This document shows, piece after piece, positions 17,801-27,592 of a stretch of DNA of 64,000 nt. The stretch's first letter is position 1; each line of letters starts with the position of its first letter. Origin of the DNA: Oscillospiraceae bacterium (GTDB lineage Bacteria > Bacillota > Clostridia > Oscillospirales > Oscillospiraceae); contig DAOUQJ010000011.1 in the NCBI GenBank assembly GCA_030625685.1, forward strand, positions 1 to 64,000, written 5' to 3'. The notes under the pieces were generated by a model. It was not told the origin of the DNA, ran no database searches, and saw only the letters and a program-made list of their open reading frames with translations. The translations under genes were made by a program, and so were the position numbers.

Positions 17801-17838
17801 TATAATATGGTTGAAAAATTTAAATAACATTTTTCAAC
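17801..17838 (+). promoter_or_regulatory. SulP gene -10 box and leader hairpin
   Basis: TATAAT (17801-17806) with a weak -35 (TTTCCA at 17-nt spacing). A perfect 10-bp hairpin GTTGAAAAAT / ATTTTTCAAC (17810-17819, 17829-17838) begins at the predicted transcript start. It could be an operator or a 5' stabilising stem. The rest of the gap 17517-17883 shows nothing. Confidence 0.4.
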
Positions 17839-17883
17839 TAAATGATTCCATCATTTATTAATTTTTACAAAGAAGGGTTATAA

Positions 17884-19542
17884 TTGTCAAGTATCAAACC
17901 AAAAATATTAACAACTTTGAAAACTTATTCAAAAGAGCAGTTTTTCAAAGACATTACAGCAGGAATCATAGTCGCCATCATTGCCTTGCCGCTATCTATT
18001 GCTCTCGCAATTGCGTCAGGTGTTTCTCCAGAAAAAGGCCTTCACACAGCAATCATCGCAGGTTTTTTAATCTCGTTGCTTGGTGGCAGTAGAGTCCAAA
18101 TTGGTGGACCAACTGGTGCATTTATGATTATCGTTTATAACATTGTAACACAATTCGGAATTGACGGGCTTATAATAGCAACATTTCTTGCTGGTCTAAT
18201 CATGATTTTGATGGGTTTTTTCAAACTAGGTTCTATCATTAAATTCATTCCATACCCTATTACAACAGGTTTTACGAGTGGTATTGCTATCGTAATTTTC
18301 TCCTCTCAAATGAAAGATTTTTGGGGACTGCAGGTTGAAAACGTTCCCTCTGCTTTTATTGACAAATGGAAAGTTTATTTTGACGCATTCAATACCATGA
18401 GCCTTCAAACGACTATTATTGGTATGATAGCTTTGCTTATTATTGTTTTATGGCCAAAAATCAATAGACAAATACCTGGCGCATTAATTGCTCTCATTGT
18501 CACTTCACTATTAGTGAATTTTCTAGATCTAAGTGTTCCCACCATTGGGACAAAATTCGGTGAATTATCTTCCTCCCTTCCTACGCTTCAACTTCCAAGT
18601 ATCACTTTAGATAAAATCTCCCTCTTGATTTTACCTGCATTTACAATTGCTATATTGGGTTCTATTGAATCTCTACTATCTGCCGTTGTTTCTGATGGTA
18701 TGATAGGTGGAAAACACAGATCAAATATGGAGTTGATTGCACAAGGGATTGCTAATATGGCCTCTTCTTTATTTGGTGGAATTCCAGCTACTGGAGCGAT
18801 TGCTCGAACTGTAGCGAACATTAAAAATGGAGGAAGAACGCCTTTGGCTGGCATCATTCACGCTTTAACACTATTATTGATTATGGTTTTATTTATGCCA
18901 CTAGCCAAAATGATTCCACTCACTTCATTGGCGGCTGTATTGATTGTTGTTTCTTACAACATGAGTGGGTGGAGAGAATTTAAAGAACTCTTCAAATCAC
19001 CCAAAAGCGATATATTAGTCTTGCTCATGGTTTTTTTCATTACTGTTTTGGTTGATCTTGTAAAAGCCATCGAAATCGGAATCGTGCTGGCATCACTTTT
19101 ATTTATGAAACGTATGGCAGATGTATCCAAAGTAAATGTCACAAATTTGGATGCCTCGGAAGAAAACGATACTGAATTTAATTTTGAAGAAGAAAACAAA
19201 ACCTTACCTTCTTCTAAAGAAATTCAAATTTATGAAATAAACGGACCTTTCTTTTTTGGTGCAGCTGATAAATTTATCGAAGCTACAAACAAAATAGGCC
19301 CTAAAACAAAAACATTAATTATCAGAACGCGAAATGTACTCTCTATGGATGCAACTGCATTACACGCTTTTAAACAGATTATTGATACCTGTAAACATAA
19401 AAAAATTTCCATTCTTATATCAGGCATCAATGAACAACCACTTCATGTGCTGCAAAAAGCAGACCTTTATAACGTAATCGGAGAAAATCACTTTTTCAAT
19501 AAAGTTGAAGATGCCATTCAATTTGCTGTTTCCCATCGCTAG
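17884..19542 (+). CDS. SulP-family anion transporter with STAS domain
   Basis: 552 aa. Start is TTG at 17884, set by AAGAAGGG 7 nt upstream and by the family N-terminus (TYSKEQFFKDITAGIIVAIIALPLSIALAIASG). About 10-12 membrane helices with the SulP signatures GGSRVQIGGPTGAF and SLFGGIPATGAIARTVANIKNGGRTPLAGI. The cytoplasmic STAS domain (about 440-550) contains EINGPFFFGAADKF and LIIRTRNVLSMDATALHAF. SulP proteins carry sulfate, bicarbonate or other anions; the substrate cannot be told here. Single gene with strong terminator. Confidence 0.95.
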   Translation: MSSIKPKILTTLKTYSKEQFFKDITAGIIVAIIALPLSIALAIASGVSPEKGLHTAIIAGFLISLLGGSRVQIGGPTGAFMIIVYNIVTQFGIDGLIIATFLAGLIMILMGFFKLGSIIKFIPYPITTGFTSGIAIVIFSSQMKDFWGLQVENVPSAFIDKWKVYFDAFNTMSLQTTIIGMIALLIIVLWPKINRQIPGALIALIVTSLLVNFLDLSVPTIGTKFGELSSSLPTLQLPSITLDKISLLILPAFTIAILGSIESLLSAVVSDGMIGGKHRSNMELIAQGIANMASSLFGGIPATGAIARTVANIKNGGRTPLAGIIHALTLLLIMVLFMPLAKMIPLTSLAAVLIVVSYNMSGWREFKELFKSPKSDILVLLMVFFITVLVDLVKAIEIGIVLASLLFMKRMADVSKVNVTNLDASEENDTEFNFEEENKTLPSSKEIQIYEINGPFFFGAADKFIEATNKIGPKTKTLIIRTRNVLSMDATALHAFKQIIDTCKHKKISILISGINEQPLHVLQKADLYNVIGENHFFNKVEDAIQFAVSHR

Positions 19543-19630
19543 CTTTGAATCTCTCTTCAAACTTTAAATTAATTTGTGCTCTACTTATCATTTGGTAAAA
19601 TATAACTCACCTTTTCTTTGTCGTTCTAAA

Positions 19631-19667
19631 AAGACCTATGCAAACAAAAATTGCATAGGTCTTTTTT
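19631..19667. terminator. Terminator after SulP gene
   Basis: AAGACCTATGCAA / TTGCATAGGTCTT, loop ACAAAAA, followed by TTTT; 13-bp perfect stem, A-run on the other side. Confidence 0.9.
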
Positions 19668-19785
19668 CTTGCCCTTTCTGACATTTTAAGTGAGAAAATA
19701 CGTCATCTCGCCAATTGACTTTCCTTGATATTTATGTTTGAATTTACTTCACCTAATTAATCTTTTTATAGAAATGGAGCTCCTT

Positions 19786-20496
19786 ATGAAAATCAATGGA
19801 TTGCAACAATTGACTCTCGTAGATTATCCAGGAAAAGTAGCAGCGACAGTATTCACTGCTGGTTGCAATATGCGTTGTCCTTATTGTCACAACGCTTCCC
19901 TTGTGACACATATTGATAACGCGAACACTTTTACTGAAGATGCAATTTTTGATTTTTTGAAAAAGCGCAAAGGAAAACTTGATGGAATTTGCATAACTGG
20001 CGGTGAACCACTGATGCAACGCAACATCATAGAATTCATCGAAAATATTAAAAATCTCGGTTTTCTAGTAAAGCTTGACACAAATGGCTCTTATCCTGCC
20101 ATACTACAACATCTGATTGATCTAAATTTTTTGGATTATGTAGCATTGGATATTAAAAATTCACCTGAAAAATATCCACTCACTGTAGGAATTCAAAATT
20201 TTGACCCCTCTCCTGTTTTTGACAGTGCAACTATCTTGAAAGACTCTAATGTCCCCTACGAATTGAGAACTACTCTGGTACATGAACTACATTCAACACA
20301 AGATATCATAAAAATTGGAGAACTTTTAAAAGACACAAGTAATTATTACTTGCAAAGTTTTGAAAATTCAGGAGACCTAATTGGCTTTTCAAATATTATA
20401 GGGATATCAACACTTTCAGCGCCAAGCAAAGAGAAAGTAACCGAGTATCAGAATATACTATCCCAGTATATAAAAAACGTTATTATCCGAGGGTAA
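19786..20496 (+). CDS. nrdG: Anaerobic ribonucleotide reductase activating protein (radical SAM)
   Basis: 236 aa from ATG 19786 (ATGGAGCTCCTT before it). Radical SAM activase of the NrdG2 type: starts MKINGLQQLTLVDYPGKVAATVFTAGC-type sequence with the CNMRCPYC cluster motif (CxxxCxxC), GICITGGEPLM, KLDTNGSYP, and DYVALDIKNSPEKY. It makes the glycyl radical on NrdD using SAM and a 4Fe-4S cluster. The partner gene nrdD starts 149 bp downstream behind its own promoter. Confidence 0.93.
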   Translation: MKINGLQQLTLVDYPGKVAATVFTAGCNMRCPYCHNASLVTHIDNANTFTEDAIFDFLKKRKGKLDGICITGGEPLMQRNIIEFIENIKNLGFLVKLDTNGSYPAILQHLIDLNFLDYVALDIKNSPEKYPLTVGIQNFDPSPVFDSATILKDSNVPYELRTTLVHELHSTQDIIKIGELLKDTSNYYLQSFENSGDLIGFSNIIGISTLSAPSKEKVTEYQNILSQYIKNVIIRG

Positions 20497-20550
20497 TACA
20501 ATAACCAAAAAATTTCTATTCAAAAAGTTGGAAAAAATCTCTTTTCTTCA

Positions 20551-20579
20551 TTGACAATAATCCGTATATGTGGTTTAAT
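20551..20579 (+). promoter_or_regulatory. Promoter of nrdD
   Basis: TTGACA (20551-20556), 17-nt spacer, TTTAAT (20574-20579). Suggests nrdD can be made independently of nrdG. Confidence 0.55.
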
Positions 20580-20592
20580 TTCTTTAACGAAA

Positions 20593-20608
20593 ACACAACA
20601 TATAGTTT
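20593..20608 (+). promoter_or_regulatory. Candidate NrdR box
   Basis: ACACAACATATAGTTT matches the known NrdR-box consensus acaCwAtATaTwGtgt at 14 of 16 positions. It lies just after the nrdD promoter, 38 bp before the ATG. A usual second box about 31 bp away is at best weak (20559-20574). Confidence 0.5.
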
Positions 20609-20645
20609 TTTCTATAATATATATCAAAAACGAAGGAGAATCATC

Positions 20646-23021
20646 ATGTATAATGTACTAAAGAGAGATGGTACCGTTTGCGACTTTAATTTATCCAAAA
20701 TCAGCATTGCTATCAAAAAAGCCTTTGAAGCAACTGAAAAGCCTTATACTGACGACATTATTGACCTTCTTGCTTTAAAAGTCACTGCCGACTATGCAGG
20801 TAAAGTAGTAGATGGAAAAATTGATGTTGAACAAATTCAAGACAGTGTTGAGCACGTACTAATCGAATCTGGATATGCAGATATTGCAAAAGCTTATATT
20901 CTTTATCGTAAACAACGCGAAAAAATCCGCAATATGAAATCAACTATGCTTGACTATAAATCCCTCATTGACAGTTATGTCAAACTAGAAGACTGGCGGG
21001 TAAAAGAAAATTCAACAGTAACTTATTCCGTTGGAGGTCTAATCCTCTCTAACTCTGGTGCCATCACAGCCAACTATTGGCTATCTGAAATTTACGACGA
21101 AGAAATTGCACAAGCGCACCGCGAAGGCGATATGCACCTCCATGATCTTTCCATGCTCACTGGTTACTGCGCTGGTTGGTCCTTAAAACAACTCATCGAG
21201 GAAGGTCTCGGCGGAATTCCAGGTAAAATTACCTCAGCTCCTGCTAGTCATCTTTCAACCCTCTGCAATCAAATGGTTAACTTCCTTGGCATTATGCAAA
21301 ACGAATGGGCTGGCGCACAAGCTTTCTCCTCCTTTGATACATACCTTGCCCCATTTGTCAAAGTTGACAACCTAAACTATAAGGAAGTCAAACAGTGCAT
21401 CCAATCGTTTATTTATGGTGTGAATACCCCATCACGTTGGGGAACACAGGCTCCTTTCTCAAATATCACCCTAGACTGGACCGTTCCAAACGATTTGGCT
21501 GAACTTCCTGCTATTGTTGGTGGTAAAGACATGGATTTCTTATATAAAGACTGCAAAAAAGAAATGGACATGATCAACAAAGCATTCATTGAAATTATGA
21601 TTGAAGGCGATGCCAACGGTCGTGGTTTCCAATATCCTATCCCTACTTACTCCATCACAAAAGATTTTGATTGGAGCGAAACAGAAAACAATAAACTTCT
21701 CTTCGAAATGACTGCTAAATATGGCACCCCATACTTCTCCAACTACATCAACTCAGATATGGAACCATCCGATATTCGCTCTATGTGTTGCCGTCTGCGT
21801 CTTGATCTTCGTGAACTTCGCAAAAAATCAGGTGGCTTTTTCGGCAGTGGTGAATCCACAGGTTCTATCGGTGTTGTTACCATCAACTTACCTCGCATTG
21901 CCCATCTCAGCAAAACACCTGAAGAATTCTATGCTCGACTTGACCGCATGATGGACATTGCAGCAAGAAGCCTAGATATCAAACGTACCATTATAACAAG
22001 ACTACTCAATGAAGGACTTTATCCTTATACAAAACGCTATCTTGGTTCTTTTGATAACCATTTCTCAACAGTTGGTCTCATCGGCATGAATGAAGCAACG
22101 CTAAACGCTTCTTGGATTGGGAAAGACCTCACAGATCCAGCTGCACAACAATTCTCCATTGACGTGCTAAACCACATGCGCGAACGTCTTAAAGATTATC
22201 AAGAAGACTACGGCGCACTCTTCAACTTAGAAGCAACGCCTGCCGAATCCACAACCTATAGACTTGCTAAACATGACAAAGACAGATATCCAAAAATTAT
22301 CACAGCAAACGAAGCTTCTGGCACACCATACTACACAAACAGCTCTCACCTTCCAGTTGGCTATACCGAAGATGTATTTGAAGCGTTATCGATTCAAGAT
22401 GAAATGCAAACACTCTACACATCTGGCACAGTATTTCACGCATTTTTGGGAGAAAAGCTTCCTGACTGGAAATCAACAGCTTCCTTTGTTCGTAAAATCG
22501 CTGAAAATCAGCGTCTTCCTTATTACACAATCTCTCCTACATACTCTGTATGTAAGAACCATGGCTATATCAATGGAGAAGAATTCACCTGCCCACACTG
22601 TGGAGAAGATGCTGAAGTGTACAGCCGCATCACAGGATATTATCGACCAGTTCGCAACTGGAATGAGGGCAAAACACAAGAATTCAAAGACAGAAAACTC
22701 TATGACGCTGTAGCTTCTGTTGCCAATCTTGAACAATCAAACAATAGCCAAGCAAACGTCAAGCCTTCCAATATCCTTTCCACAAATGAGCCCAATAGTT
22801 TAACTTTAGTTGTGACAAACACTTGCCCAAACTGTACCATTGCTAAAACACAGCTTGATGAAGCAAACTTAAACTATACAGTTGTAATGGCAGAGGAAAA
22901 TCCAACACTTGTGGAACAATATGAAATTAAAACCGCTCCAACCTTAATCTCAATCAACGATGGGCAAATTGAAAAGATTGTAAATGCCTCAAACATTAAG
23001 CATTTTGCAGAAAACTACTAA
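20646..23021 (+). CDS. nrdD: Class III anaerobic ribonucleoside-triphosphate reductase with C-terminal glutaredoxin-like domain
   Basis: 791 aa from ATG 20646 (CGAAGGAGAATCATC before it). ATP-cone at about 1-95 (VLKRDGTVCDFNLSKI, IDVEQIQDSVE). Catalytic barrel with DMHLHDLSMLTGYCAGWSL, SRWGTQAPFSN, DANGRGFQYPIPTYS and FGSGESTGSIGVVTINLPRI. Zinc site CKNHGY...FTCPHCG, then the glycyl radical loop RITGY with Gly664. After a linker (about 690-715) comes a 75-residue thioredoxin-fold domain, LTLVVTNTCPNCTIAKTQLDEA... with CxxC at 727/730 and TAPTLI (cis-Pro). Reduces NTPs to dNTPs without oxygen. The fused redoxin likely supplies electrons, as free NrdH does for NrdD in some archaea and thermophiles, rather than formate. 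Confidence 0.95.
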   Translation: MYNVLKRDGTVCDFNLSKISIAIKKAFEATEKPYTDDIIDLLALKVTADYAGKVVDGKIDVEQIQDSVEHVLIESGYADIAKAYILYRKQREKIRNMKSTMLDYKSLIDSYVKLEDWRVKENSTVTYSVGGLILSNSGAITANYWLSEIYDEEIAQAHREGDMHLHDLSMLTGYCAGWSLKQLIEEGLGGIPGKITSAPASHLSTLCNQMVNFLGIMQNEWAGAQAFSSFDTYLAPFVKVDNLNYKEVKQCIQSFIYGVNTPSRWGTQAPFSNITLDWTVPNDLAELPAIVGGKDMDFLYKDCKKEMDMINKAFIEIMIEGDANGRGFQYPIPTYSITKDFDWSETENNKLLFEMTAKYGTPYFSNYINSDMEPSDIRSMCCRLRLDLRELRKKSGGFFGSGESTGSIGVVTINLPRIAHLSKTPEEFYARLDRMMDIAARSLDIKRTIITRLLNEGLYPYTKRYLGSFDNHFSTVGLIGMNEATLNASWIGKDLTDPAAQQFSIDVLNHMRERLKDYQEDYGALFNLEATPAESTTYRLAKHDKDRYPKIITANEASGTPYYTNSSHLPVGYTEDVFEALSIQDEMQTLYTSGTVFHAFLGEKLPDWKSTASFVRKIAENQRLPYYTISPTYSVCKNHGYINGEEFTCPHCGEDAEVYSRITGYYRPVRNWNEGKTQEFKDRKLYDAVASVANLEQSNNSQANVKPSNILSTNEPNSLTLVVTNTCPNCTIAKTQLDEANLNYTVVMAEENPTLVEQYEIKTAPTLISINDGQIEKIVNASNIKHFAENY

Positions 23022-23110
23022 TGACAAGTGTTCGTAATACACTAGTCTAAAGATTCAATTATGCCCTGTATTTGATTTGAAATGTTGATTGTATTTTCTT
23101 TCAAATATAA

Positions 23111-23150
23111 AATGTCTCGAATCTGTTTTAACAGGGTCGAGACATTTTTT
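23111..23150 (+). terminator. Terminator after nrdD
   Basis: AATGTCTCGA (23111-23120) and TCGAGACATT (23137-23146), with an inner CTGTTTTAACAG stem and TTTTTT tail. Confidence 0.85.
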
Positions 23151-23275
23151 CAAGAAAACTTTTGCTCATTCTAAATCGTAAATTCGAAAGAACGATTCTA
23201 AACATTTGTTAATCATCTTCCTCAAATGAATGCTCCTACAAGCTGAATTACACATCAGCTGGTTATATAGCTATA

Positions 23276-23304
23276 TTGATTGAATTCGCATTCAATGGTA
23301 AAAT
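23276..23304 (+). promoter_or_regulatory. Promoter of tex
   Basis: TTGATT (23276-23281), 17-nt spacer, TAAAAT (23299-23304). The spacer holds an inverted repeat TTGAAT..ATTCAA. Confidence 0.5.
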
Positions 23305-23355
23305 GTAACAAATAATAATTTTACATGCTCATTAGCATTGATGAATGGAGTTTAT

Positions 23356-25512
23356 ATGAAGACAATTATTCAAATCTTATCGCAAGAATTAAATCGAAAT
23401 GTGAATCATATTGAAAATGTCATTACTCTCATGGATGAAGGAAATACCATTCCGTTTATAGCCAGATACCGTAAAGAAATGCATGGCACAATGGATGATA
23501 CTCTTCTACGCACACTTGAGGATAGACTCCATTATCTTCGAAATCTCGAAGCAAGACGTGCAGAAGTCAAAAAATCCATCGATAGTCAAGGAAAACTGAC
23601 AGATGCACTTTTTTCCGCTATTGACAAAGCATCCACTCTTACAGAAGTAGAAGATGTCTACCGTCCTTATAAACAAAAAAGACGCACAAAAGCCAGTATC
23701 GCAAAGGAAAAGGGGTTAGAACCACTTGCCGATACCATCTTTTTGCAACGCCATGATGTGGGTCAAATCACTCAACTTGCCTCAGAATATATCAATGAAG
23801 AACTGGGTGTCAAAGCATATGAAGACGTGTTAAAAGGTGTATCTGACATCATTGCTGAGCGAATTTCGGATGATTGTGAAATTCGAAAAAAACTCCGCGA
23901 GACGATACTTCGTCAAGGTGTTTTATCATCCAAAAGTGTTTCAGACGAAGATTCTCTCTATCACCTATACCATGCTTTTTCACAGCCTATTCCTCGATTG
24001 CATGGACACCAAATACTTGCCATCAATCGTGGAGAACGAGATGGCTTTCTAAAAGTAGCGGTAGGCATAGAACGTGGAAAAGCACTAGAGCTAATCAAAC
24101 GTTCTGTTGTTGTGCCAGGATCTCCAGCAATGGAATTGATAAAGAAGGCTGTGGATGATGCATATGATCGTTTAATAGAGCCATCTATGGAACGCGAAAT
24201 ACGCAACATGCTCACAACAAATGCATCTGATGGTGCAATTCAAATGTTTGCGCTCAATTTGAAACCACTTCTCCTCCAACCACCGATCAAAGGAAAAGTA
24301 ACCTTGGGATTAGATCCAGCTTATCGTACAGGATGCAAACTAGCAGTTGTAAATGAAATAGGAAAAGTGCTTGAAACATCAGTAATATACCCCACACCTC
24401 CACACAATAAAACCGCAGAATCAAATGAAATCATGAAAAAACTAATTGACACCCACGATGTTGAACTAATTGCCATAGGAAATGGTACAGCCACTCAAGA
24501 ATCAGAACAATTTATTGCCGAACTACTGGCTGAATTAGAAAACGATATTTCATACGCAACTGTGAATGAAGCAGGGGCCTCCGTTTACTCAGCTTCAAAA
24601 CTAGGCGCAGAAGAATTTCCTCACTTCGATGTTTCACTGCGTTCTGCTGTATCTATTGCGCGAAGACTGCAAGACCCCCTGGCAGAACTCGTAAAAATCG
24701 ATCCAAAATCCATTGGCGTTGGTCAATATCAACACGATATGCCTCAAAACAGACTGAATGAGACCCTTGCTAGAGTTGTGGAAGATTGCGTCAATGCCGT
24801 TGGCGTGGATGTCAACACAGCATCTCCGTCGCTTTTAACACAGGTTGCTGGACTCAATATGACAAATGCGAAAAATATTGTAAAATACCGCGAGGAAACT
24901 GGTGCATTCCTGAACAGAAAAACCTTTTTAAAAGTACCAAAATTAGGTCCAAAAACATATCAGCAATGTGCTGGGTTTTTACGTGTTCCCGATAGCTTAA
25001 ATGTTTTAGATCATACTGGTGTACACCCTGAAAGTTATCCCGCTGTAGAAAAGTTATTAACCCTATGCGGTTATCAATTAAGTGATATTTCCGAAGGAAA
25101 GATTGAAGAACTGTCTGAACGTGTGAAGCAAATTGGAGAAGAAAAGGTTGCTACGTTTTGCGAAATTGGCATTCCGACTCTCACGGATTTAATCAAAGAA
25201 CTATTAAAACCTGGACGTGATATCCGTGAAGAGCTATCCTCTCCCATATTACGCAAAGAAGTTATGCATATAGAAGACTTAAAGCCAGGAATGCGTCTAA
25301 GTGGTACCGTTCGCAATGTAATTGATTTTGGAGCTTTTGTCGACATTGGAGTTCATCAAGATGGCCTTGTGCATATTTCAGAGATTTGCGACAAATTTAT
25401 TCGTCACCCTTCAGAAATGCTTGCCGTTGGCGATGTCGTTAATGTTACAGTTTTGGCCATCGATATAAACAAAAAGAGAATATCACTTTCAATTAAACAA
25501 GCGAAAAATTAA
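23356..25512 (+). CDS. tex: Tex-family RNA-binding transcription accessory protein
   Basis: 718 aa from ATG 23356 (GAATGGAG 8 nt upstream). Domains in order: N-terminal Tex helical region (VITLMDEGNTIPFIARYRKEM), YqgF/RNase H-like fold at about 315-440 (LGLDPAYRTGCKLAVVNEIGKV), helix-hairpin-helix repeats at about 480-560 (VGVDVNTASPSLLTQVAGL, TYQQCAGFLRV), and a C-terminal S1 domain at about 640-715 (GMRLSGTVRNVIDFGAFVDIG, DGLVHISEI). Full family length. Tex binds nucleic acid and affects transcription and gene expression broadly. Single-gene transcript. Confidence 0.96.
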   Translation: MKTIIQILSQELNRNVNHIENVITLMDEGNTIPFIARYRKEMHGTMDDTLLRTLEDRLHYLRNLEARRAEVKKSIDSQGKLTDALFSAIDKASTLTEVEDVYRPYKQKRRTKASIAKEKGLEPLADTIFLQRHDVGQITQLASEYINEELGVKAYEDVLKGVSDIIAERISDDCEIRKKLRETILRQGVLSSKSVSDEDSLYHLYHAFSQPIPRLHGHQILAINRGERDGFLKVAVGIERGKALELIKRSVVVPGSPAMELIKKAVDDAYDRLIEPSMEREIRNMLTTNASDGAIQMFALNLKPLLLQPPIKGKVTLGLDPAYRTGCKLAVVNEIGKVLETSVIYPTPPHNKTAESNEIMKKLIDTHDVELIAIGNGTATQESEQFIAELLAELENDISYATVNEAGASVYSASKLGAEEFPHFDVSLRSAVSIARRLQDPLAELVKIDPKSIGVGQYQHDMPQNRLNETLARVVEDCVNAVGVDVNTASPSLLTQVAGLNMTNAKNIVKYREETGAFLNRKTFLKVPKLGPKTYQQCAGFLRVPDSLNVLDHTGVHPESYPAVEKLLTLCGYQLSDISEGKIEELSERVKQIGEEKVATFCEIGIPTLTDLIKELLKPGRDIREELSSPILRKEVMHIEDLKPGMRLSGTVRNVIDFGAFVDIGVHQDGLVHISEICDKFIRHPSEMLAVGDVVNVTVLAIDINKKRISLSIKQAKN

Positions 25513-25580
25513 TCATACACTCAGCTCATTTCATAGTTCAGAATCATCAACAATGCATATATTACAGTTTTTTATTCTAA

Positions 25581-25619
25581 AAAGATAAATGTACGTAGTT
25601 GTACATTTATCTTTTTCTT
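25581..25619. terminator. Bidirectional terminator after tex
   Basis: AAAGATAAATGTAC / GTACATTTATCTTT, loop GTAGTT, then TTCTTTTTTTC. 14-bp perfect stem. Confidence 0.9.
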
Positions 25620-25848
25620 TTTTTCTACCTGATGATGTAGTGTAACTATCCTCCTCAAAAAATCTATAAACCCGTTACTTGCCCTTGCTTTCTCATTCTC
25701 AAATTCAGTTGAATACATGAAAACTAAAATCGTTTGATAATTCGACAAATACAGCTAAATAGACGATTGTTTCAGATGAATTTACTTTATAAACAGTTTC
25801 TACTCTTCCTCAGTAGCAAATTTCATGATATAACACAACACAAACATC

Positions 25849-25877
25849 TTTTACGCTTTAATGCATTGTGCTATAAT
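25849..25877 (+). promoter_or_regulatory. Probable promoter of the OFA-type MFS gene
   Basis: TATAAT at 25872-25877; the -35 (TTTTAC, 25849-25854, 17-nt spacing) is weak. 31 nt before the ATG. The stretch 25620-25848 holds nothing else recognisable. Confidence 0.4.
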
Positions 25878-25908
25878 GTCAACAAGAATACCTTGGGAGG
25901 AATCAACT

Positions 25909-27177
25909 ATGAGTGAAACTATTGTTATGAAGAAGCAACAAAATCGCTGGATACCAGTTTTAGCTAGTATTGCAATTCAATTATGTCTAGGCACGGCCTA
26001 TATCTGGAGTGTTTTTCAAATTGGTATTGCCACTCACCTATTCGGAGGAAACAACGCATCTGCAAGCTTAACCTTTTCTCTATTGCTTGGTGTGCTTACA
26101 ATAGGAAGTACGTTAGGTGGCCTTATCCAAAATAAATTTTCTACTCGCCCAGTCATCATTGCTGGCGGTATCTTAATTGGAATAGCTTTTATTCTTGCTT
26201 CACGTACCACCCCTGTAATGCCATATACATTATGGCTGACATATGGTGTTTTAGGCGGTATTGGCATGGGATCAGTTTATTCTACAACTATTTCCTGTTG
26301 TCAAAAATGGTTTCCAGATAAAAAAGGACTCATTACTGGCTTAATCGTTTCTTCCTTAGGCTTTGGTGGCGTTGTTTTTACTCCCATTGCAGAAAAACTA
26401 ATTAAGCTTTTAGGTCAAGGAACTCCAGGCATTGGTGAGTTACGCACATTCGGCTATCTGGGCATTATATTCTTAGTCATTTGTTTGATTGGTGCCATCT
26501 TTATTCAAGATCCACCAACGAACTTTAGACCTGCCAATTGGTCACCAACCACAATCAAAAATGTAACCTCTCAACATGATTTTACGCCAAAACAAATGTT
26601 AAAAACTCCTCAGTTTTATGCCGTTACCATTACTTTTATGTTTGCATGTATGGCTGGACTCATGATCATTGGATTTGCAAAACCAATCGCATTAGCAAAA
26701 GGTATGTCTGGCGAACATGCTGCCATAGGTGTCATGCTAATCGCCATCTGCAACTCCTTTGGTAGACTATTTTGGGGTTGGTCTTCTGATAAATTTGGAC
26801 GAAAAAAAGTCATACTGATTCTACTGATCATTACTGCAAGCATCATTTTGCTGGTGAATTTCGCAACAGGATTTGTCATTTTCCTTTTGATTGCATTAAT
26901 CGCTTTTTCTTACGGTGGTTTTTTAGGCGTTTTCCCTGTGTTAACGGCTGACTTTTGGGGTGCCAAAAATATGAGCACAAATTATGGCATTATCATGGTT
27001 GGTTTCGGTTTAGGAGCAATTACTGCTTCATATATCGCAGGTTATTATAAAAATCTAGCTATCCATGATATTTCATTAATGTTTCCGGCTTTTATAATTG
27101 CATCAATTGCTGCAGTTATTGGTTTAGTAATCACTATTTTTCTAAAACCTCCAAAACAAACTTCTCTTAACCCATAA
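25909..27177 (+). CDS. MFS transporter, oxalate/formate antiporter (OFA) family
   Basis: 422 aa from ATG 25909, set by GGGAGGAATCAACT just upstream. Twelve membrane helices. OFA features: N-terminal RWIPVLASIAIQLCLGTAYIWSVF, YGVLGGIGMGSVYSTTISCCQKWFPDKKGLITGL, central loop TPKQMLKTPQFYAVTITFM and FGRLFWGWSSDKFGRKK. Such proteins exchange small carboxylates (oxalate/formate, or pyruvate-like acids); the real substrate is not clear. Single gene. Confidence 0.9.
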   Translation: MSETIVMKKQQNRWIPVLASIAIQLCLGTAYIWSVFQIGIATHLFGGNNASASLTFSLLLGVLTIGSTLGGLIQNKFSTRPVIIAGGILIGIAFILASRTTPVMPYTLWLTYGVLGGIGMGSVYSTTISCCQKWFPDKKGLITGLIVSSLGFGGVVFTPIAEKLIKLLGQGTPGIGELRTFGYLGIIFLVICLIGAIFIQDPPTNFRPANWSPTTIKNVTSQHDFTPKQMLKTPQFYAVTITFMFACMAGLMIIGFAKPIALAKGMSGEHAAIGVMLIAICNSFGRLFWGWSSDKFGRKKVILILLIITASIILLVNFATGFVIFLLIALIAFSYGGFLGVFPVLTADFWGAKNMSTNYGIIMVGFGLGAITASYIAGYYKNLAIHDISLMFPAFIIASIAAVIGLVITIFLKPPKQTSLNP

Positions 27178-27206
27178 GAATCAATCATTTCTTAACGTAT
27201 CATTTG

Positions 27207-27239
27207 ACAGCATGTCTTTTTCTAAGACATGCTGTTTTT
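27207..27239 (+). terminator. Terminator after OFA-type MFS gene
   Basis: ACAGCATGTCTT / AAGACATGCTGT with 5-nt loop, then TTTT. Confidence 0.9.
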
Positions 27240-27511
27240 CTAACTATTATTTAATAGTAATATAGCTCATTTACAGAACAATTTTGCTTGCTGATAATCT
27301 TCAATATTTATCACAAATTAAATTGAATAAATCCGTAACAAGCCATAAACTCTTTTCATAAAACAAATATGGATGCAAAAAATATTGAGTACCAACTCAC
27401 CTTTTTTAAGACTTCAGTATCAAAACTTCTTTTTAGCAGAATAAACATAGATTTCACTTAAGATCTATCTGATTTCTACTATATATTTAGCTATACGCAA
27501 CTAGATTCCTG

Positions 27512-27520
27512 TGTTACAAT
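27512..27520 (+). promoter_or_regulatory. Extended -10 promoter element of the ABC-F gene
   Basis: TGTTACAAT is an extended -10 (TG-N-TACAAT) with no good -35. Start point is about 66 nt before the ATG. The remaining gap 27240-27511 shows no feature. Confidence 0.4.
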
Positions 27521-27592
27521 ACTACAGGTTAAAATATAACACTCAATTAATCTATACCTGCGATATAAGCAGTACATATTATGGAGGTTTCC

